Assembly (NCBI RefSeq): GCF_001632365.1
Contig: NW_024468516.1
Span: forward strand, 264,696-328,695
Length of the DNA: 64,000 nt
DNA from: Laetiporus sulphureus 93-53
Lineage: Eukaryota > Basidiomycota > Agaricomycetes > Polyporales > Laetiporaceae
Direction: 5' to 3'
Below are positions 1-11,702 of this stretch, piece by piece. Position 1 is the first letter of the stretch, and every line of letters begins with the position of its first letter. A program made the translations under genes and the position numbers. The notes below the pieces were generated by a model. That model searched no databases. It saw nothing but the letters and a program-made list of their open reading frames with translations, and was not told the origin of the DNA.

Positions 1-118
1 GGAGCGGCTTACTCAGACACCACCATCATCTACTTGCGCACATACCGTTCGCAGCTGGCAGTCAACTGACTCTCATTTCATCGTTGCGCTTTCGACTCTA
101 TCGCACTGCTTAGCTACC

Positions 119-1341
119 ATGGAGCACAACAGAAAAGCGGAGCGGAAGCCAATATCTCGAGAAGTTACCAACTTACTCCATACTCTAAGGTGCGTAGTGG
201 CAAGTGATGTCCCAATGCATTTGTTCTAACCTGCTGGCTTGTACATTAATTAAGGGGAGAACATTATCGTCACGAGCAGAATCTGCAGCGTTCCAAAGCC
301 CGTGTGCCATCATATCGGTTCCGTCAAAATCCCACCCTCCCTTTCGACCAGATATACGCGGATAGGCAACCTGAGCAACGGAGACCTATCCTCTACCCAG
401 ATGTGCCCACCCCTGTTAAACTAGGTCCAGAAGGGGTCTTGGAGTATGCATATCCACGAGGCCCGGTCCCTGGGCCAACGCCACCGCCAAGTTGGAGTAG
501 GCTGTTCGGGAAGGGGAAGGGGAAGGAGGTAGAGGAGTCCGAGCACAGGGCTGAGGCTCTGTCGCTTATCTTCTCCCACCTTCCGACAACCGCAGGCGCA
601 CCGAGAAGTGCAGATGCCGCCAGCTCATCCATTCCGCCACTCACATTGATTTGTCTACAATACTTGCTTTCCCTCTTTTCCGATTCTGAACGCGCCGATG
701 ATTTCGCCGAGATTGTCCCCTATATTCCGCCTCACCTGCGCCGAGATTTGATGCGCTGGTCGGCCCAGCACTCTCCGCTGCCCAGCTCCAAGTTGTTTGC
801 ACTGTGCGATGCGGAAGGCCATGCCGACGGCGAACTCATCGTTGTTGGTCCTCAAGCATCGCTCCCTCGAAATTATTTTAGGAGAATCAAGGCCGCCGAC
901 ATGAGCACGGAACATGTAGATGCTGTTCATGGCGACCAGGAGGCAACTGAAGATTGGGACTCAACGAATGTCTATACGCCTGCAGCGCTGCATACGCTCG
1001 TCCTCCTCTCCTCTCCTCTTCCTGTCGACACGCTTCTGACCTTCCCGCCTACGCTCACACATTTGGCCTTGCTCGCTCTGCCTGCTCCTGCGCAGGTACA
1101 TCGGTTACCACGTATCTGTCCTCTGATTGAAGTGCTCGATCTATCTTTCAACGTATGGCTCGTGGAGGATTTCGGGAAGAATGGTGAGAGTATACTGGAC
1201 AGGATCGAATGGAATCGATGGAGTCGCCTGAGAGTGCTTGGATTGCGAGAATGCGGAGTGGGTACGGACATTGTTGCTCGCGTTAACCAGAGTCGCTGGA
1301 CAGATGTCGAGATCATAGGTGTAGATACTTCTGTCGGCTGA
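119..1341 (+). CDS. conserved protein with LRR-like C-terminus
   Basis: Two exons, 119-189 and 255-1341, joined across a 65-nt GT-AG intron, give 385 aa. The N-terminus (MEHNRKAERKPISREV) is charged. It is followed by a Pro/Arg/Tyr-rich stretch (FRQNPTLPFDQIYADRQ), a low-complexity linker, and a C-terminal half with spaced Leu patterns (LTHLALLALPAP, IEVLDLSFNVW, LRVLGLREC) that resemble degenerate leucine-rich repeats. The start is the first in-frame ATG and the splice keeps frame. I do not recognise the family. The layout, an N-terminal linker plus irregular LRRs, is common in fungal F-box-like or adaptor proteins, but no F-box is evident. Function unknown. Confidence 0.75.
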
Positions 1342-1667
1342 TAGCAGTCTTGCACTCGAGAAGTGCCGCCCTTGGCGGCAGATCCCTTGCTCGCCTTAGA
1401 TGCCGTGTAACAAGTGCATAAGGTGTAGTAAATGTTAACTGGTGTCTTACCTTTGAGAAAAAATTGCCTCCATTGCATTTGCTATCAGTGTTGCATGCCC
1501 TAAATTTCAAACTTGGGTAGCCACTACGAAGAACTATATATATCAATCATTTAACCTATATATCAACACAGGAATTGTACAAGTGACACGCAGAACATGG
1601 CACTGCCATAAACATGCTTGTGATTTCAGGAGCAGAAGGGTATATGAAAGAATCTGGTATACTGCCA

Positions 1668-1923
1668 CACAGCATGCATAGCAATATTTTCCCACTGAAG
1701 AAACCGTGAAAATATAGTAAAAGAATATAAAGCCCTGCCTTGGAAAAATGCTAAGAGATATTATGTACTATTTTCCATATTTGGGTAGTATATGCCCATA
1801 TATAGCAATCTAATGATGGAGGAAGCTTCAATTTCTTCACCATTTTTCCAAATCGAAGCTTAATATGTTTTCAGAGTTTCTCTACTGTTTTCCAATGGAA
1901 AAATGTTGCTATGCACGCTGTGC
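1668..1923. repeat. MITE-like element with ~33 bp terminal inverted repeats
   Basis: The left end (1668-1702, containing GCATGCATAGCAATATTTT) matches the reverse complement of the right end (1891-1923, containing GTGCATAGCAACATTTTT) over about 33 nt with a few mismatches. The interior is AT-rich and has no credible ORF. Size, AT content and terminal inverted repeats fit a non-autonomous MITE. No clear target-site duplication was seen. Confidence 0.45.
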
Positions 1924-2244
1924 CATAGCATCTGGATAGCAACAATGAAGGAATGAAATTTCAGAGACTGAGGTTGAATTGAGATGAATTGAGATGAGCT
2001 TTGACAGTGGACATCCAGCAGATGAGAAGATGGCAAAACAGATACTATGCATGATGCCCCAGGGCATGGTGGATCCGACAGCGACGAATTGAAGAACACG
2101 AAGGAATATAAATTGAGCAGCTCGCAAAGAACAGAGAACGGTAAGCCACCCTGAGCAAATACTGCCAAACAGTGGAAAGCGCCCGGCGTTCATTTCGAGG
2201 CTGAGAGCCTTGCTCTGGCGAGCAAGGGATATTGATGAATCACT

Positions 2245-2883
2245 GCAGACATGAAGCAATTTGCGCATGTGACAAATGCTTAGCAAATGTCGACAGGTTT
2301 TTTGCCTTTGTGATCTCAATTTGCTACAGTTCCTTCCCACATTCCATATTAAGTATTTGCATAATAATATGTTAGAGGCAGAAATTAAAAATCATATATT
2401 TTAAGAAATGACACCATTTTCAAACTCATCAAATACATTTAGAATTTGAGCGCTGTTGAATGTAATCATACATTTTGAATTTCAAACTATGACATGTATA
2501 AAATATCCAGTAGCAGATGAAGGTGTAATTACGGTGAATGACTTTCATTCTAGTAATCTTGGCTAGAATGACTTCAGTAGGGAAGTAGAATGTAGGCATA
2601 ATCACACCTTCATCTGCTACTGGATATTTTATACATGTGATAGTTTGAAATTCAAAAATGTATGATTACATTCAACAGCACTCAAATCCTAAATGTATTT
2701 GGTGAGTTTGAAAATGGTGTCATTTCTTAAATATATGATATTAAATTTCTGCCTCCAACATATTATATGCAAATACTTAATACGGAATGTGGGAAGGAAC
2801 TGTAGCAAATTGAAACACAAAGGCAAAAAACCTGTCGACATTTGCTAAGCATTTGCCACATGCGCAAATCGCTTCATGTCTGC
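2245..2883. repeat. large near-perfect palindrome (foldback element)
   Basis: Positions 2245-2531 are almost the exact reverse complement of 2599-2883, with arms of about 285 nt separated by a spacer of about 67 nt. The outer ends share GCAGACATGAAGC. Both arms then carry CAAATGCTTAGCAAATGTCG, the AT-rich middle and, at the inner ends, CAGTAGCAGATGAAGGTGT. Differences are scattered substitutions and 1-2 nt indels. The transcript would fold into one long hairpin. It has no coding capacity and resembles a foldback or long-TIR transposon relic, or an inverted duplication. It ends about 155 bp before the RAD54 start codon. Confidence 0.85.
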
Positions 2884-2959
2884 GGTGAATATTGTTGACT
2901 GATTGATTGCGTCGGGCGTCTCTCGCTTCTCATCGCGGTCACGAGCGTGATCCAACGCG

Positions 2960-2965
2960 ACGCGT
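2960..2965. promoter_or_regulatory. MCB-like element (ACGCGT) upstream of RAD54
   Basis: GCGACGCGTC lies about 75 bp upstream of the RAD54 ATG. ACGCGT is the MluI cell-cycle box bound by MBF in ascomycete yeasts, where several repair and replication genes are controlled this way. Its use here is inferred from position and motif only. Confidence 0.4.
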
Positions 2966-3038
2966 CCTGGCGCTTGAGGCCACCCCGACTATTCTTTGTC
3001 GCCATCTTGTCAGTGGACATCGCGAACTTAGGTCAACG

Positions 3039-6000
3039 ATGCTGCGACGCATCCCAGTAACACCAGATGGAAAAGCCGTCGACAGGCTGCAGGAGAGCAC
3101 TCGTGTCAACAAGCCGTTCAAATCACCCGCCAGCGTCGTTCAGCGACATCAGCCTCAACGCAAGCGCAAGCGGGTGAACTATAAGGAGGACGAGAATGCG
3201 TCCCGTCAGTCAGATTCCGATGAGGATGGCTCGCAGAAGAAGAAGAAACTCGACAAGAATGGTCGGTTTGAAACTCCCCGCGATAATAACATCAAGCACT
3301 ACCCGGTCTTCAAAGTGAAACCATTCGACCAAGTGTCTCGTAGATTCTCCATGCCAGAGATGAGAAATAAAAATGGAGAACTTGTTCCACTGATACCAAC
3401 CAATGCCTCGCTTGGTATTCGTCCCCTGGCGAATATCATCCCTCGACCGCTCCACGATCCTATGGAGGATCATGCCATCGTTCTCTATGACCCTACCGTC
3501 GACGATAGAGAAACTGATGAGGAGCGAAAAGAACGTGAGAAGGAGGAAGCCAAGGAGAAGGCAGCTCAGGAGGCACGAGAGAAGACGGTCGGGATGTACA
3601 ATCCTCACAAGAGCCTGAAGGAACTGCTGGGTGGTGGTAAGAATAAGAAGAAGCAGAAGGACAAAGTCGCAGTCGTCATCGACCCTGCACTTACTAAGGT
3701 TCTCAGACCACATCAAGTGGAGGGTGTAAAGGCACGTCGCTAGTCACCTCATGCTTCGCAATGTGCTGATGATAGCAGTTCCTATACAAATGCACGACTG
3801 GCATGGTGGTCGAGAAACAATACGGATGCATAATGGCAGACGAGATGGGTCTCGGAAAGACGCTCCAGTGTATTGCACTCATGTGGACACTTCTCAAGCA
3901 GTCGCCACACGCTGGAAAGCCGACTATAGAGAAATGCATCATTGCCTGTCCGTCAAGTCTGGTTAAGAATTGGGCCAATGAGCTAGGTACGATTGAGCAT
4001 CCAAATGTATGCAGGGGGTCTGACAATCCATTGTAAGTGAAATGGCTCGAGAAGGACGCTATTGCCGCGCTTGCCATTGATGGGAAGGGAGGTAAGGCCG
4101 AAATGCTCGAAAAAGTGGCGAGGTGGGTTGCTGCCGGCGGTAGGAACGTAACCCAACCAGGTACTTAAATTTCATCTATCCACTCCTTTGTCAGCTGAAT
4201 CCGTACTCCATCTGCAGTCATGATTGTCTCCTACGAAACATTGCGTACACTGTCCGTTCATCTTGCCAATTGCAGCATCGGCTTGCTGCTGTGTGATGAA
4301 GGCCACCGGCTCAAAAACTCTGGTGAGCGCAAATGGTGAAACCCAACGAGTCTTTGTTCATGCATAACGCATTAGAATCTCTGACATTCCAAGCGCTGAA
4401 TGGTCTTAACGTCAAACGTAGGGTGATCTTGTCTGGGACGCCCATACAGGTTCGTCTAGCCAGCGATATATGTTTTCCAGATGATTGAGTCCATGACTTT
4501 CAGAATGACCTATCTGAGTATTTCTCTTTGCTGAACTTTGCCAACCCCGACTTCTTGGGCTCGAAGAATGATTTCCGAAAGAACTTCGAGAACCACATCA
4601 TCAGAGGCCGTGATGCTGATGCTAGCGACGCCGTCAAAGCCGAGAGTGAGAAGAAATTGAAGGAGCTGGGTGGACTGGTAGCGAAGTTCATCATCCGACG
4701 AACGAACGATCTCCTGTCCAAGTACCGTCAGCCATCCATTATTGTCCGAACATTTTCTTGTGTGCTCACTTGTTGTCTACATTTCAGTGCCCGTCAAGTA
4801 CGAACATGTTGTGTTCTGTGGTCTATCCGACTTCCAGCTCTCTCTATACCGATTGTTCATTTCCTCGCCTGAGATTCAGGCACTCTTGCGTGGAGCAGAA
4901 TCTCAGCCTCTCAAAGCCATCAACATACTAAAGAAACTATGCAATCACCCGGAGCTGCTGGACTTGCCGAAAGATTTGCGAGGCTCGGAGAAGTTGCTAC
5001 CAGAAGACTTTTGTGGTGCGGGTTCCAGTGCGAGGGACAGAGGTAGGAACCAGACAATTCATTGCGAGTGGGGTGGCAAGTTCCTGGTGCTCGAACGGTG
5101 CGTTCTCTCGGTTTGTCATCATCACTATAATCCCAATCTCATTCTGTCCGTCAGATTCTTGCATCGTATTAGGACGGAGACAAATGACAAAATCGTCTTG
5201 ATCAGTAACTACACACAGACGCTGGACCTCTTTGAGAAGCTCCTCCGTTCCAAGAAGTAAGCTGTGGTTTATCATTGAAGCATGCTGCCCTGACATTCGA
5301 TTACAGGTATGGATATTTTCGTTTGGACGGCACCATGACGATCAACAAACGCCAAAAGCTCGTCGACCAGTTCAATGACCCGAATGGCAAGGAATTCGTC
5401 TTTTTGCTTAGTAGCAAAGCTGGAGGATGTGGTATCAACTTGATTGGCGCAAATCGACTCATCCTCTTCGATCCTGGTCTGTTCATGCCGTTATTTCCGT
5501 GAACGAAGTGAAGTCTGATATTCCATGCAGATTGGAATCCGGCCGCAGACCAGCAAGCCTTGGCTCGTGTCTGGCGTGACGGACAGAAGAAAGAATGTCA
5601 GTCGCACCGCCACGTACTTCGGCGTTCATTTCGCCGCTAACGTGATTCTTTAGGTTTTGTATATCGGTTCATATCTACAGGAACGATTGAGGAGAAGATC
5701 TTCCAGCGGCAAGCCTCAAAGCAGGCGCTCTCCTCTGCAGTGGTAGACGAGAAGGAGGATGCAGAGCGACATTTCTCGGTCGATGCTCTACGAAAGCTAT
5801 TCTTATTCAACGAGAAGACGCTGTGCGAAACACACGAAACGTTCAAGTGCAAACGTTGCAAGAACGGCAGACAAGTCATGAAGGCTCAGACACTGCTCTA
5901 TGGTGATGCGAGCACGTAAGTCATCTCTGCAAGTCGTTATATGCGTGGCATTGACGTTCGTCCAGATGGAACCACTTCACGAACGAGGAACTCAGGAACA

Positions 6001-6074
6001 ACCATGACGACCTGTTACGGGCGGAATTCGGTCTCCCTGAGGTCTCCTTCGTATTCCAATACATCAGCCACTAG
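3039..6074 (+). CDS. RAD54: DNA repair and recombination protein RAD54
   Basis: Swi2/Snf2 ATPase that remodels DNA and chromatin for Rad51-mediated homologous recombination. Twelve exons give 814 aa; the introns are 3732-3778, 3987-4037, 4161-4217, 4323-4375, 4450-4503, 4727-4787, 5098-5154, 5257-5306, 5477-5530, 5597-5653 and 5916-5965. Helicase motifs are all present: I (DEMGLGKT), II (CDEGHRLKN), III (SGTPIQN), V ([17 protein letters not shown]) and VI ([10 protein letters not shown]). The Rad54-specific C-terminus (CKRCKNGRQ, then WNHFTNEEL) is also there. Intron 1 has a GC donor, the only reading that keeps the conserved GVK/FLYKC junction in frame. It converges on LIN1 with a 202-bp gap. 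Confidence 0.97.
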
Positions 6075-6276
6075 AACTCTTACAGAACTTTGGAAATATC
6101 GCTTTCGTTGCCCGGTAGAAACAGCAGGACTGAGGATCCGAAACACTGTACAATACTTCAAGCGTTTCTTCCATTGTAGTGACAACCTCCATACCGACTA
6201 GAAATACAGATAGTGATACACGTCGAAGCAGGATAGATCAACCACAAATAGTCTGCAGCGAGCGTAGCAGTCCTCT

Positions 6277-7535
6277 TTATGTCACAACATCAGTCCAACT
6301 TCCCCATTCTCCTCCAACCTTCTTCACCATCACGTTTTCACCGGATGTCCCAAAATACCCAGCCTTGTACCACGCTTGCACCTCGTCCTCGCTGAACGGT
6401 CCGAATACCTGACCATCCGGGCCAGAGGTGTTGGGGACGGCCCATTTATATTCGTACTTGACGTCTGCAGATGGTGGTACCCACTCTGGGTCGACCTTGC
6501 CTGACGACCGAACAGCACGGACGAGCTCCTCGTATGTTCGGGAATAGATATCGATGTCGCCGAGCGACATAAGCATCGACGCAAGATGGGTTATATGGTC
6601 AATTCCCGATAGCGCCTTGGGTGTCTTGTCGACCTGCATTGTGTCGGTCTCGAGATCGTCTTTCCGCTTCTTGCTGGGCTTGACGCTGTACAGTATGTCA
6701 GCACAGCGCATGTATCTACCAACGTCTAAACGTACCTCTTCTTCTGTGTACCGTTCTTCCGTGCCTGCGTCCCGAGCCGCTGCAGCGCCTCAAGCACGGT
6801 CTCTCCCTTCTTCAGCATCCCCACCAGCTCTTTCTCCATATCCTCTTTGCTGCCCAGCTGCTGAAGTTCCCGCTCCTCCGCCTTCTGCTTCTCTCTTTGC
6901 TCTCTTTCCCGCTGCCGATGGTTCTGCCGCGCCTTCTTGATCTCTTTCTCGTCCAACCCCTCCATCCACCGATCATGCGCCGCGTGAGGGTCAAACGTTC
7001 GTACGTATGTTCCGTCCGCGGCGAATTTGCCCTCCTCCATCTCCTCGCGCATGTTAAAAGACGAGAGCTCGTAGCCCATTCCGGCCTTCTTTCGACGTTC
7101 TGCGACATCCTCATCCTCGAGCTCTTCCTCCTCGCTCGCTTCTTCTTTCTCCCTGTCCGACCCTTCATCAAACTCCTGCCCTTCGATGTCTACCAGTCTC
7201 AGGAACTTCTCTTCCTTCTTCCCACTCTGCTCTGCCTTCTTCTCCTCCTTCTCCGCGATGGCGAACATGTCCTCGTCCTCGTCCTCAAGGGCACCATCCC
7301 CGCCAGGCCGCCTGCTTGGAACAACGTCCTCACCATCATCGCTGGAGTCCGACTCATAGCCCTCGGTCTTGACCTGTCCTCGTCTTTGGCGCGTCTCGAG
7401 CTGTGCATCTACCTCCTCGGCGAAATTGACAGGGTCTTCAGAGGGCTCTACAAATCTGGTCTTCTTACGGACGTTGCGCGGCGTGACATCTTCGCTCGAG
7501 CCTGCTCCTCGTTTACGGGCCGGTCGTGCGTCCAT
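6277..7535 (-). CDS. LIN1: Lin1/CD2BP2-type GYF-domain protein of the U5 snRNP
   Basis: Two exons (6736-7535 and 6277-6685) joined over a 50-nt intron encode 402 aa. The N-terminal two thirds is highly acidic and charged. The C-terminal ~70 residues form a GYF domain, whose core GPFSEDEVQAWYKAGYF fits the GPF/Y-x4-V/M-x2-W-x3-GYF signature that binds proline-rich peptides. CD2BP2/Snu40/Lin1 proteins associate with U5 snRNP via Prp6/Dib1 and leave before activation. The conserved central block around YELSSFNMREEMEEGKF is typical of the family. The start is the first ATG in good context; a longer upstream reading has no ATG in good context. Confidence 0.92.
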
Positions 7536-7859
7536 GTAGCGAATACGTGAGTGAAACGGCGATGAGTGATGGTTAAGCGCTAGGGACATGCGCGGTGGCC
7601 AGAAGCCAACCAGAAGCAGGAGAAAAAAGAGGCACGTGATCATCTCCGCACTATTCCCTCATATGGAATAGACATACTTGGGAGAAACGACTATTTGTCC
7701 CCGTCTTCACGTAGATTAGACATAGCCAGCTGTTGCAGCGCGAATCTGCTCGAAGGGAGATGGTATAGACTACGTAAATTACTCATCAACTGGACGGTGC
7801 ACATGCTAGATGATTCTAGGCTACTGTACATGTCCAGGATTATTCCTTACACAGCAGAG
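7536..7859. other. intergenic, LIN1 promoter
   Basis: This 324 bp lies between the LIN1 start and the 3' end of the PQ-loop transporter, both on the minus strand. No ORF or repeat stands out. Confidence 0.6.
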
Positions 7860-9735
7860 CTAACTGCCACGCAACTCTGAGTCAGCAGTTGCACCTGTAC
7901 GCCTTCGAGACGGTGTGCCCATATCTTCTGCACCAGTCGCTCCGGCACTCAACAACGCCTCCTCCTCTTCAGGCATTGAGCGCGAAGCTCGGCGTCCACG
8001 GGCATGTCCCTTCGGACGGTACAAGAACGATTGCGTCACGATTGCCACGTCGAAAACGAGCGTGCCCCCACTGCCCATTAGGTATCTGGGCGGATCGTCA
8101 GGGTAAACTACCTGATCAAATGGGCATGAACTTACGGTATGCTCTCCTTGATGAAGGTGGTTGCTTCAGCTTCAGGGAGTCGGAGCTTGGGCGAAGTGAG
8201 GATGGAGGAAACGTAGAAAAGATTTCCCAAGAATGCAAAGATGAATAAATACATGGAGAGGCCCTTCATCGCAAGCGAATGAGTACGGTGCAGCAAGAAA
8301 CTGATCGGCTGTTAACATACCTCTACAGATTTCCGGGCATACTGTAGACATGTTATTCAGAATCCTTGGTCTAATGTGATAAGGTAGGCACTCACGTTCT
8401 TCCAAATTTGCGGTAGCCGTGAAGTGAGGTAGAGTGTAGTACATATCCAGGCTGATATCCGCCCAATAATAAATTCCGTCGAGTGGTCAGGTTGTTTCGT
8501 TGCATCGTAGTCCGCATCTTCAGCGGAGAGTACGAAAGCATGAACAGCATCTACATCATTGTCCCCACCCAAGGTGCCTGCAAGGGCCATGGGGACTGCA
8601 CCTGCGAGGTCGGACATCGTCACATTCCGCCTCTCCAGCACGCGTCCTATTCGCAACGTGTTGCTCTGAACAGCATTCCGCTGTCCGCCATTGGCAAGCG
8701 TACTGATACCAAACAGGGCCCACACGCCCAAGAACACCATGCTCGCGCCCTTTCGGCTCGCACGCGAGCTGCGTCGGCGAGATGCCCAATCCGTCTCCTC
8801 CTCGTCTGGTGGCACGTCTCGTGATAGCGAGCGTCCCCGTGTCAGCGCCGGGTCGACTTCCTGAGGTGGCCTTGTCAAGTGCAGCGATGCATGCATCCTG
8901 CGGGGCGGTGATATCGTCTGCTGATGGCTCCTGCCGAGGCTGCCTGCGCGTCGCTCCTGGCTCCAGGAGACCTTCTTCTGCCTCCCGGAGCGCCCACCTT
9001 CGGAGTGGAAGCTGTCAGCGAGGCGAGCAAGCGCCTCCTCGGAGACATCATCATGGTCTTCTTCGTGCACTGGAGGCTCGACAGCGGTATATGGGACACG
9101 TTCGAGACTTTGAAGATTCCGTCGAGCATGCTCTTCTTGCTCAGCGGCGAGAGCTGCTGCTGCGGCAACGTTTGCGGCCACATTCGATAGGGCGCGATAG
9201 TGCGTGGCCTCTCGTTCGATGGACATGCGACGTGTGGCGGCGGATGCAGTGCGTGAGCGTCCAGCAAGATACGATGATGGCTTGATCTTGGACGTCAAGC
9301 TATAGTAGAAAAATTGGAGGAGGAGGGTTAAATCGACAAAGCAGAAATACGCTGCTAGCCATGTCTGGAGAATGTGTATATGCAGTCATTTATGAGAGCT
9401 TCAAGCGTTGGAGGCCACGCACTTGGAATGGTAGCTGATGGGTTAGGATGCATCCGATGAGGTTGGTGGCATCCCCTTCGTGCAGACTTGAACATAAGAC
9501 ATTGTACTGAGCGTATCTGGCCCACTCACCCATTGCCCAGTTCAACAAGAACGGCAGAGCCAGTCCATCCGCTGACTGTCTGCGAACGTTCTCAATAATC
9601 TGGCTAGATAGAAAGTCTAATTATGAGCTGAATGTGCATAACATGCAATCACCACGCTCACGGGAATTGTGCCCCAAGCCAGCTGCCCATGGAGGCGTAT
9701 CCGAGGAGGTCGCTGAGGGTTGCAGGGCCAAACAT
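7860..9735 (-). CDS. PQ-loop (Ypq/PQLC2-type) vacuolar amino-acid transporter
   Basis: Seven exons (9662-9735, 9530-9603, 9423-9475, 8396-9364, 8321-8341, 8136-8263, 7860-8085) give 514 aa. The first PQ-loop half includes GAQFPQIIENVRRQSADGL and LPFQTWLAAYFC. The second includes LTSRLPQIWKNYARKSVEGL and ends in MGSGGTLVFDVAIVTQSFLY. Ypq1-3 and mammalian PQLC2 export basic amino acids from vacuole or lysosome, so the same role is inferred. A hydrophilic insert of more than 200 residues, rich in Arg/Ser, separates the two halves. Exon 5 is only 21 nt and encodes YARKSVE of the second PQ motif. The start ATG lies in a divergent promoter shared with the LisH gene. Confidence 0.92.
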
Positions 9736-10113
9736 CGTCGCGGGCGCATAAAAAGTCGGTAACGTGGGCAGCGGGAGATGATGTGTATGCGAAAGGATAG
9801 CGAGTCGGGATGAGCGGTACTGTCAACTTGTGTTCCGCCCGGGGACGCGCCTGCATTTCAGTCGCGTGCTATGATTGTTCCCTGCATCGCTCCCGCACTC
9901 TGCCTGGTTTCATTACAGCCTTTACTCGTACGACACGGCTTGTCGACCATCAACATTAGTTGGTGCGATTGAACAGCCACAGCACAGCACAGCATAGCGG
10001 CGGGATAAGCTCGCGTGACGCGCGCCTACAACTTGCCTGCTAGTATACCCGGCCGTCAGAACACCTTGCATCTCACTACAATCCACATAAGTCCTGACCT
10101 CACAGAAACATCC
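9736..10113. promoter_or_regulatory. divergent promoter region (PQ-loop gene / LisH gene)
   Basis: This 378 bp lies between two start codons facing away from each other. It contains a short GCACAGCACAGCACAGCA-like direct repeat near 9975-9992. No gene is seen. Confidence 0.5.
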
Positions 10114-11389
10114 ATGGCGGCGAGTATGCTATCACCAGCCCAAAGCGGCGCCGGGGTCTTTGCTCCAACACCAGATGATCTCGTATGCGCTATCTCACAT
10201 ACGTTATGGCCCGCTCACACTCTTACCGTCGCTGTTGCAGCGCCTCCTCGTACTCGACTACCTGTGCCACAATTCATATTCCAATACTGCTCGCGCTTTA
10301 GTAAAGGACACCACTACGAAGCACTTGGATGCAGACGGAGATGAAATCTTGTCATCCGCAGAAGCAGAAAGCAGCGATGGCCTACTGCACATGCTGGAGG
10401 AGCGACTCGCGCTTGGCGAGCGTCGCAAAGGTATGTATAGTCTGCTCATCAACATAGTCCTTTCACCCACACCCCGAGCGTTCCAGAAATCCGAACGGGA
10501 CTACTATCGGGTCAGGTAGACGAGGCGATCGCCCTCCTCATTAAGTCCTTCCCCTCTGTCCTTGCCGAAATTTCTGAGCCCGCTGCATGCACCACCTCCT
10601 CCGACACACTCACCTACATTCCCTCTACGTCCGTTGATCCCCTTCATCTCATGCTCAACCTCCACATTCACGCCTTCATCGAGGCTAACCGCACCGTCCC
10701 ACTCCCGTACTACCCACCCGGCACTGCGATCTCACCTGCGAGCCCCGTGCTCTGCCCGGAGCGCGACGAGTCCGAGCAAGCCAACGCTGCGCTGCTCCAC
10801 CGCGCGCAGAACCTCTACAGCGAGGCGAACCGCCTCCCGGGCGCGCAGGACCGCGTCGAGTACTTGAAGGAGCTCGGCCAGGTTGGCGTACTCCTCGCGT
10901 ATTCTGTACCCGAGAACAGCCCGTCCTCGGAGTACTTGAGCCAGCCGCGGAGGGAGGCAATTGCTGATCAGATCGATAGCGCCATTCTCTGTGCGGGCTT
11001 TTCGTGCAATCTGTCATGTTCGGTAGATTGATGGACTGCTGTTAAAGACAGGTACCATCAGCCCATAGTGTCCAAGCTTGATCTCGTTGCACGCCAGACA
11101 TCAGTCATCTGGTCGATGCTGCACGAGTTGAAATACAAACTCCCTCCGCGCTCTGCATGGCCCAGCGGCGTATCGCTCTCGCTACCCGCCAGCGCGCAAA
11201 CACATCCGAACACAGCTGGTACCACGAAGACAGCATCCCTGCCGGTCAAGACGAGCGGCCTCGAGAACGATTCTGCGGAGGTAAGCTCGTCAGTGGTTCA
11301 CGTGTAGCGGATGAAAATAACGCCTTCCTTGGTTTGTCCAGATCGCACCTCCTTTCGATTTACAAGCACTCCTCGATACAGTAACATGA
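10114..11389 (+). CDS. LisH-CTLH-CRA protein (RanBPM/GID-related)
   Basis: Six exons (10114-10182, 10241-10430, 10487-11003, 11052-11280, 11342-11389) read as five coding blocks and give 350 aa. A LisH motif lies near residues 24-55 (LLVLDYLCHNSYSNTARAL). A CTLH stretch follows (IRTGLLSGQVDEAIALL), and a C-terminal CRA-like segment ends APPFDLQALLDTVT. Proteins with this architecture are subunits of CTLH/GID E3 ubiquitin ligases or RanBPM-type scaffolds. No SPRY domain is present, so it is the short form. The donor at 11004 was chosen because the nearer GT at 10991 leads to an immediate stop. Note that the coding blocks number five, with four introns. Confidence 0.85.
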
Positions 11390-11702
11390 ACCAGGCCCGC
11401 TTTCAACGTCATCACTTCATTCTCTCTCCTCTTGCATTGTTTAGGATATGTACTACTCATTAGCTTACATGGCGTTTGGATATTCAAATTGTATATTACA
11501 CCAGTAACTCAGCATCACCATCACCCCAGTCTGTACGCTGCAGCGCTGGCAGCACCAGCTTCCAGTCAACGTTGGCAATGTATTGATTGTCTAGGTACAA
11601 AGCGTTCATTACGTCGCGACACGGGTATGAGTTACAAATTTGAAAAGCATGCAGGTACTAGGAAATCGATGGCTGTATACGACATGCACTGCGTAAACGA
11701 AC
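11390..11702. other. convergent 3' intergenic region
   Basis: This 313 bp lies between the stop codons of the LisH gene and the chromodomain gene. It is presumably filled by the two 3' UTRs; no other feature was seen. Confidence 0.6.

Noticed and set aside
2907..3038. Longer N-terminus for RAD54 starting before 3039
   Set aside because: The upstream in-frame sequence has no ATG in good context, overlaps the promoter box, and the family starts near MLRRIPV.
6897..7550. 217-aa plus-strand open frame over LIN1
   Set aside because: Antisense to an acidic exon that clearly encodes the LIN1 N-terminus; the Leu/Phe richness is the mirror of Glu/Lys codons.
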